This document shows positions 7,282 to 8,322 of a DNA stretch of 8,322 nucleotides, one piece after another. Within the stretch, counting starts at the first letter, position 1. Every line of letters begins with the position of its first letter. Made by a program: the position numbers and the translations under genes. The stretch is from JAAYZQ01 sp041300865 (GTDB taxonomy: Bacteria > Chloroflexota > Anaerolineae > JAAYZQ01). The notes under the pieces were generated by a model, which searched no databases, was not told where the DNA came from, and worked only from the letters and a program-made list of their open reading frames with translations. Location of the stretch: NCBI GenBank assembly GCA_041300865.1, contig JBFYTF010000072.1, positions 1 to 8,322 of the forward strand. Direction: 5' to 3'.

Positions 7282-8322
7282 CTAAATCTGTCGCGGGTCG
7301 GCAATCTCGCCGATCAGCGCCGAAGCGGCCACGGTGGCCGGGCTGCCGAGATAGATCTCGGCATCGCGGCTGCCCATGCGTCCCTTGAAGTTTCGATTGG
7401 CGGTCGAGATTGTCCGCTCGCCGGGGGCCATGCAGCCCTCGTGCGCACCCAGGCAGGGTCCGCAGCCGGGGTTAAGAAGGGTAGCGCCCGCGGCCACCAG
7501 GTCGGTGATGACGCCGGCCTCGATGGCTTGCAGCAGGATCTCGCGCGACGCGGGCAGCACGAGCAGCCGCACCCAGGGGGCAATGCGCTTGCCGCGAAGG
7601 ATGTCGGCGGCGGCCTGGAGATCCTCCATACGGCCATTGGTGCAGGTCCCGATGAGCGCCTGCTGGATGGGTGTGCCCAGCACCTCGGTGACGGGCACCA
7701 CATTGTCCACGCGGTGCGGCCGGGCCACCTGGGGCACCAACGCACCGGCATCATACGTCAGAACGCGGGCGTATTGGGCGTCTGCGTCGGGCAAGACCTC
7801 GACCCACGGGGACGTGGTGCGCCCCGCGAGCCAATCGCGCGTGACCTGGTCGGGCGCAACGTAGCCGTTTTTGGCGCCCATCTCGGCGGCCATGTTGCAC
7901 AGCACCTGGCGGCTGCCGACGCTCATGGCCTCTACTGGCGGGCCGGCAAACTCCACGGACATATAGTCGGCGCCGTCGGCGCCAATGTCGCCGATGATGC
8001 GCAGCACAAGGTCCTTGGCCGACACGCCCTCGGGCAGCCGTCCACCGACGACGATGCGCAGGCTTTCCGGCACACGCAGCCAGATCTCGCCTGTGGCCAT
8101 CACCGCCGCGGCTTCGGTGCGGCCGATGCCGGCCGCAAAGGCACCCAGCGCCCCGTGGCTGGGAGTGTGCGAGTCGCTGCCGACGATCAACATGCCCGGC
8201 AACGCGTGCCCCTGCTCGGGCAGAACCTGGTGGCAGATGCCCTCGCCGACGTCGTAAAAAGCGGTGATCCCCTGGTCGCGCACGAACTCGCGCGTCTCCT
8301 TGTGGCTCTGGGCGTAGGTGTC
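7282..8322 (-). CDS. Large subunit of an aconitase-family hydro-lyase, LeuC-like (5' end outside window)
   Basis: Catalytic subunit carrying the [4Fe-4S] cluster of a 3-isopropylmalate dehydratase/homoaconitase-type enzyme. The frame runs in from the window edge at 8322 and gives 346 residues; family members have about 420, so roughly 75 N-terminal residues are missing. An apparent GTG start at 8283 is internal, since the frame upstream (DTYAQSHKETREF) is also family-like. Visible motifs are HQVLPEQG (31-38), GSDSHTPSHGALGAF (48-62), VPES (84-87) and NRNFKGRMGS (309-318). The cluster ligands are Cys227 in IGTCTNGR and Cys287 and Cys290 in PGCGPC; their 60-residue and 3-residue spacing is that of the family. 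Typical LeuC has DSHTCT where this protein has DSHTPS. It ends with TAG at 7282, 141 bp before the small-subunit gene. Confidence 0.92.
   Translation of the reverse strand, partial: DTYAQSHKETREFVRDQGITAFYDVGEGICHQVLPEQGHALPGMLIVGSDSHTPSHGALGAFAAGIGRTEAAAVMATGEIWLRVPESLRIVVGGRLPEGVSAKDLVLRIIGDIGADGADYMSVEFAGPPVEAMSVGSRQVLCNMAAEMGAKNGYVAPDQVTRDWLAGRTTSPWVEVLPDADAQYARVLTYDAGALVPQVARPHRVDNVVPVTEVLGTPIQQALIGTCTNGRMEDLQAAADILRGKRIAPWVRLLVLPASREILLQAIEAGVITDLVAAGATLLNPGCGPCLGAHEGCMAPGERTISTANRNFKGRMGSRDAEIYLGSPATVAASALIGEIADPRQI

Overview
The window is GC-rich bacterial DNA with nearly all genes on the minus strand. No marker gene fixes the taxonomy. The gene mix (split aconitase-type hydratase, isocitrate-like dehydrogenase, acyl-CoA dehydrogenase, ABC-2 exporter, glycerol kinase) and the GC-rich codon use would fit a Chloroflexota-like or similar environmental bacterium, but this is a guess. 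I see no mobile element, CRISPR array, tRNA or rRNA.

Read in the direction of transcription (high to low coordinates), the window opens with a three-gene metabolic module. It holds the large subunit of a LeuC/aconitase-family hydro-lyase (start outside the window), its LeuD-type small subunit (TTG start, strong ribosome binding site), and an isocitrate/isopropylmalate-family oxidative decarboxylase. Together they have the chemistry for dehydratase-isomerisation of a 2- or 3-hydroxy di/tricarboxylate followed by oxidative decarboxylation, as in leucine, homocitrate or TCA-type chain elongation. The substrate cannot be assigned safely. A composite hairpin followed by a T-rich stretch probably ends this unit at about 5476-5510.

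Next comes a tightly packed unit: a 64-residue two-helix membrane protein of the PLDc_N/YxlE type, an ABC ATPase whose GTG start lies 1 base beyond the preceding stop codon, and an ABC-2 permease overlapping the ATPase by ATGA. This matches the yxlE-yxlF-yxlG arrangement of Bacillus, but no sigma-Y gene is visible. An acyl-CoA dehydrogenase follows 23 bp later and a glycerol kinase 62 bp after that, so all five may share a transcript.

The left end (1-700) holds the 3' end of a plus-strand gene that resembles an MBL-fold hydrolase. Facing it is a small unrecognised minus-strand gene. A near-consensus extended -10 promoter lies upstream of it, and the DNA between promoter and start codon reads like coding sequence in a different frame. 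This suggests a frameshifted or decayed gene. No clearly new system is visible; the best leads are the unassigned hydro-lyase/dehydrogenase module and this small broken gene.
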